The position numbers and the translations under genes were made by a program. A DNA stretch of 6,607 nucleotides from Candidatus Thorarchaeota archaeon (GTDB taxonomy: Archaea > Asgardarchaeota > Thorarchaeia > Thorarchaeales > Thorarchaeaceae): contig CP070658.1 in NCBI GenBank assembly GCA_020355105.1, forward strand, positions 2,074,046-2,080,652. The letters are read 5' to 3'. The notes beneath the pieces were generated by a model. It searched no databases and was not told where the DNA came from. It saw only the letters and a program-made list of their open reading frames with translations. Numbering within the stretch: position 1 is the stretch's first letter; each line of letters begins with the position of its first letter. Positions 6,288 to 6,607 of the stretch are shown piece by piece.

Positions 6288-6295
6288 CACGTGAT
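6286..6295. promoter_or_regulatory. Perfect 10-base palindrome ATCACGTGAT, candidate operator
   Basis: ATCACGTGAT is fully symmetric and lies 33 bases before the PAS gene ATG, directly after the A/T-rich repeats. Its position, at or just downstream of a likely TATA element, is where an archaeal repressor would block initiation. Confidence 0.4.
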
Positions 6296-6328
6296 GGGCA
6301 TTGCCACATCTCGGGAAATGTGATTGAC

Positions 6329-6607
6329 ATGGGGAAAGATAGGAAGCGTTTCAGAGAAATCGCGGACTCCATGTTGATTCCCGTCTTGGACTTCAATCTT
6401 GACTTGTATGTTGAATATGTCAATGCCAGTGCGTTAGAGCTCTTTGGAATGGATGAAACCGACATTAGAAAGGGAGTACATCTTGACACCTTAGTGGCCA
6501 AAGAGCAGATCGAATTGGTTCATAGAGGTTTAGAAGCCCTGCAGAATGGTGCAAAGCCCACCTCTCTTAGTCTTAGAGTGGTCAGGAAGGACACCGTTCA
6601 CGTGCCT
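6329..6607 (+). CDS. PAS-domain sensor protein (partial, C-terminus off the right edge)
   Basis: Ninety-three codons from ATG 6329 remain open to the window end. The visible part is an N-terminal PAS domain: F-R-E-I-A-D-S-M-L-I-P-V-L-D (residues 8-21) opens it, the beta strand then leads to Y-V-N-A-S-A-L-E-L-F-G (30-40), the hallmark 'f.N.a..ellG' segment, and a further helix and strands run to about 90 (L-S-L-R-V-V-R-K-D). No transmembrane segment precedes the domain, so a soluble sensor is likely. The output module is not in the window; a histidine kinase, more PAS/GAF domains or a DNA-binding domain are all possible. An in-frame GTG at 6320 would add three residues, and neither start has a clear Shine-Dalgarno. 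It is transcribed divergently from the AOR operon, which allows but does not prove a regulatory link. Confidence 0.75.
   Translation, partial: MGKDRKRFREIADSMLIPVLDFNLDLYVEYVNASALELFGMDETDIRKGVHLDTLVAKEQIELVHRGLEALQNGAKPTSLSLRVVRKDTVHVP

Larger units (their letters stand above)
6038..6328. other. Divergent intergenic region between the AOR operon and the PAS gene
   Basis: The 290 bases hold no convincing gene. A 64-codon minus-strand frame here (6266-6072) shows no family features. What can be seen: a likely operon TATA element at 6092-6100, TATAATAAC at 6177-6185, a perfect 10-base palindrome at 6208-6217, an A/T-rich tract with imperfect 10-base repeats at 6251-6287, and a second perfect palindrome at 6286-6295. 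The density of symmetric sites suggests a regulated divergent promoter. Confidence 0.5.

Noticed and set aside
6280..6501. Minus-strand 73-codon frame at the right edge
   Set aside because: Antisense to the PAS domain, whose plus-strand translation shows clear family motifs.
1..6607. CRISPR arrays, tRNA or rRNA genes, insertion sequences
   Set aside because: No regularly spaced repeats, cloverleaf sequence, transposase motifs or terminal inverted repeats were seen on either strand.

Overview
The window reads as part of a chromosome from an anaerobic archaeon of moderate GC, close to half by eye. The archaeal reading rests on four things: several starts are TTG and lack a Shine-Dalgarno, with TATA-like boxes about 25-30 bases upstream; other genes have strong GGAGG-type sites; the gene content is iron-sulphur and tungsten-pterin rich; and nothing resembles a bacterial -35/-10 promoter. 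An Asgard (Thorarchaeota-like) source is possible, but this is a guess that the sequence alone does not settle.

Layout, left to right. Bases 1-230 (minus) hold the N-terminal part of a MoaD/ThiS-type ubiquitin-like sulphur carrier, cut by the window edge. A short divergent promoter region (231-371) follows. Two plus-strand genes come next: a PfkB-family sugar or nucleoside kinase (372-1265) and an M24 metallopeptidase of the Xaa-Pro dipeptidase type (1302-2498). Converging on these from the right is a tight three-gene minus-strand operon (6037 down to 2515). It encodes a 16-cysteine polyferredoxin, a tungsten aldehyde:ferredoxin oxidoreductase (AOR) catalytic subunit, and a dihydroorotate-dehydrogenase/PreA-like FMN protein fused to a two-cluster ferredoxin. 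The gaps between these genes are 2 and 5 bases, and each downstream ribosome binding site lies inside the end of the preceding gene. A 290-base divergent intergenic region (6038-6328) with two perfect 10-base palindromes and a set of imperfect ~10-base repeats separates the operon from a plus-strand PAS-domain protein that runs off the right edge.

The operon is the most interesting part. Known three-subunit AORs (AorABC of Aromatoleum) pair a polyferredoxin and a tungsten subunit with a pyridine-nucleotide-type flavoprotein. Here the third gene is instead a TIM-barrel FMN protein whose usual N-x-S-C-P catalytic loop is replaced, while its FMN-contact segments and both [4Fe-4S] motifs are kept. 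My inference is an aldehyde-oxidising complex in which electrons pass from W-pterin through a chain of clusters to an FMN site that reduces an unknown acceptor. The MoaD-like gene fits a supporting role in tungstopterin synthesis, and the divergent PAS protein could be a linked sensor. Both links are inferred from position only.
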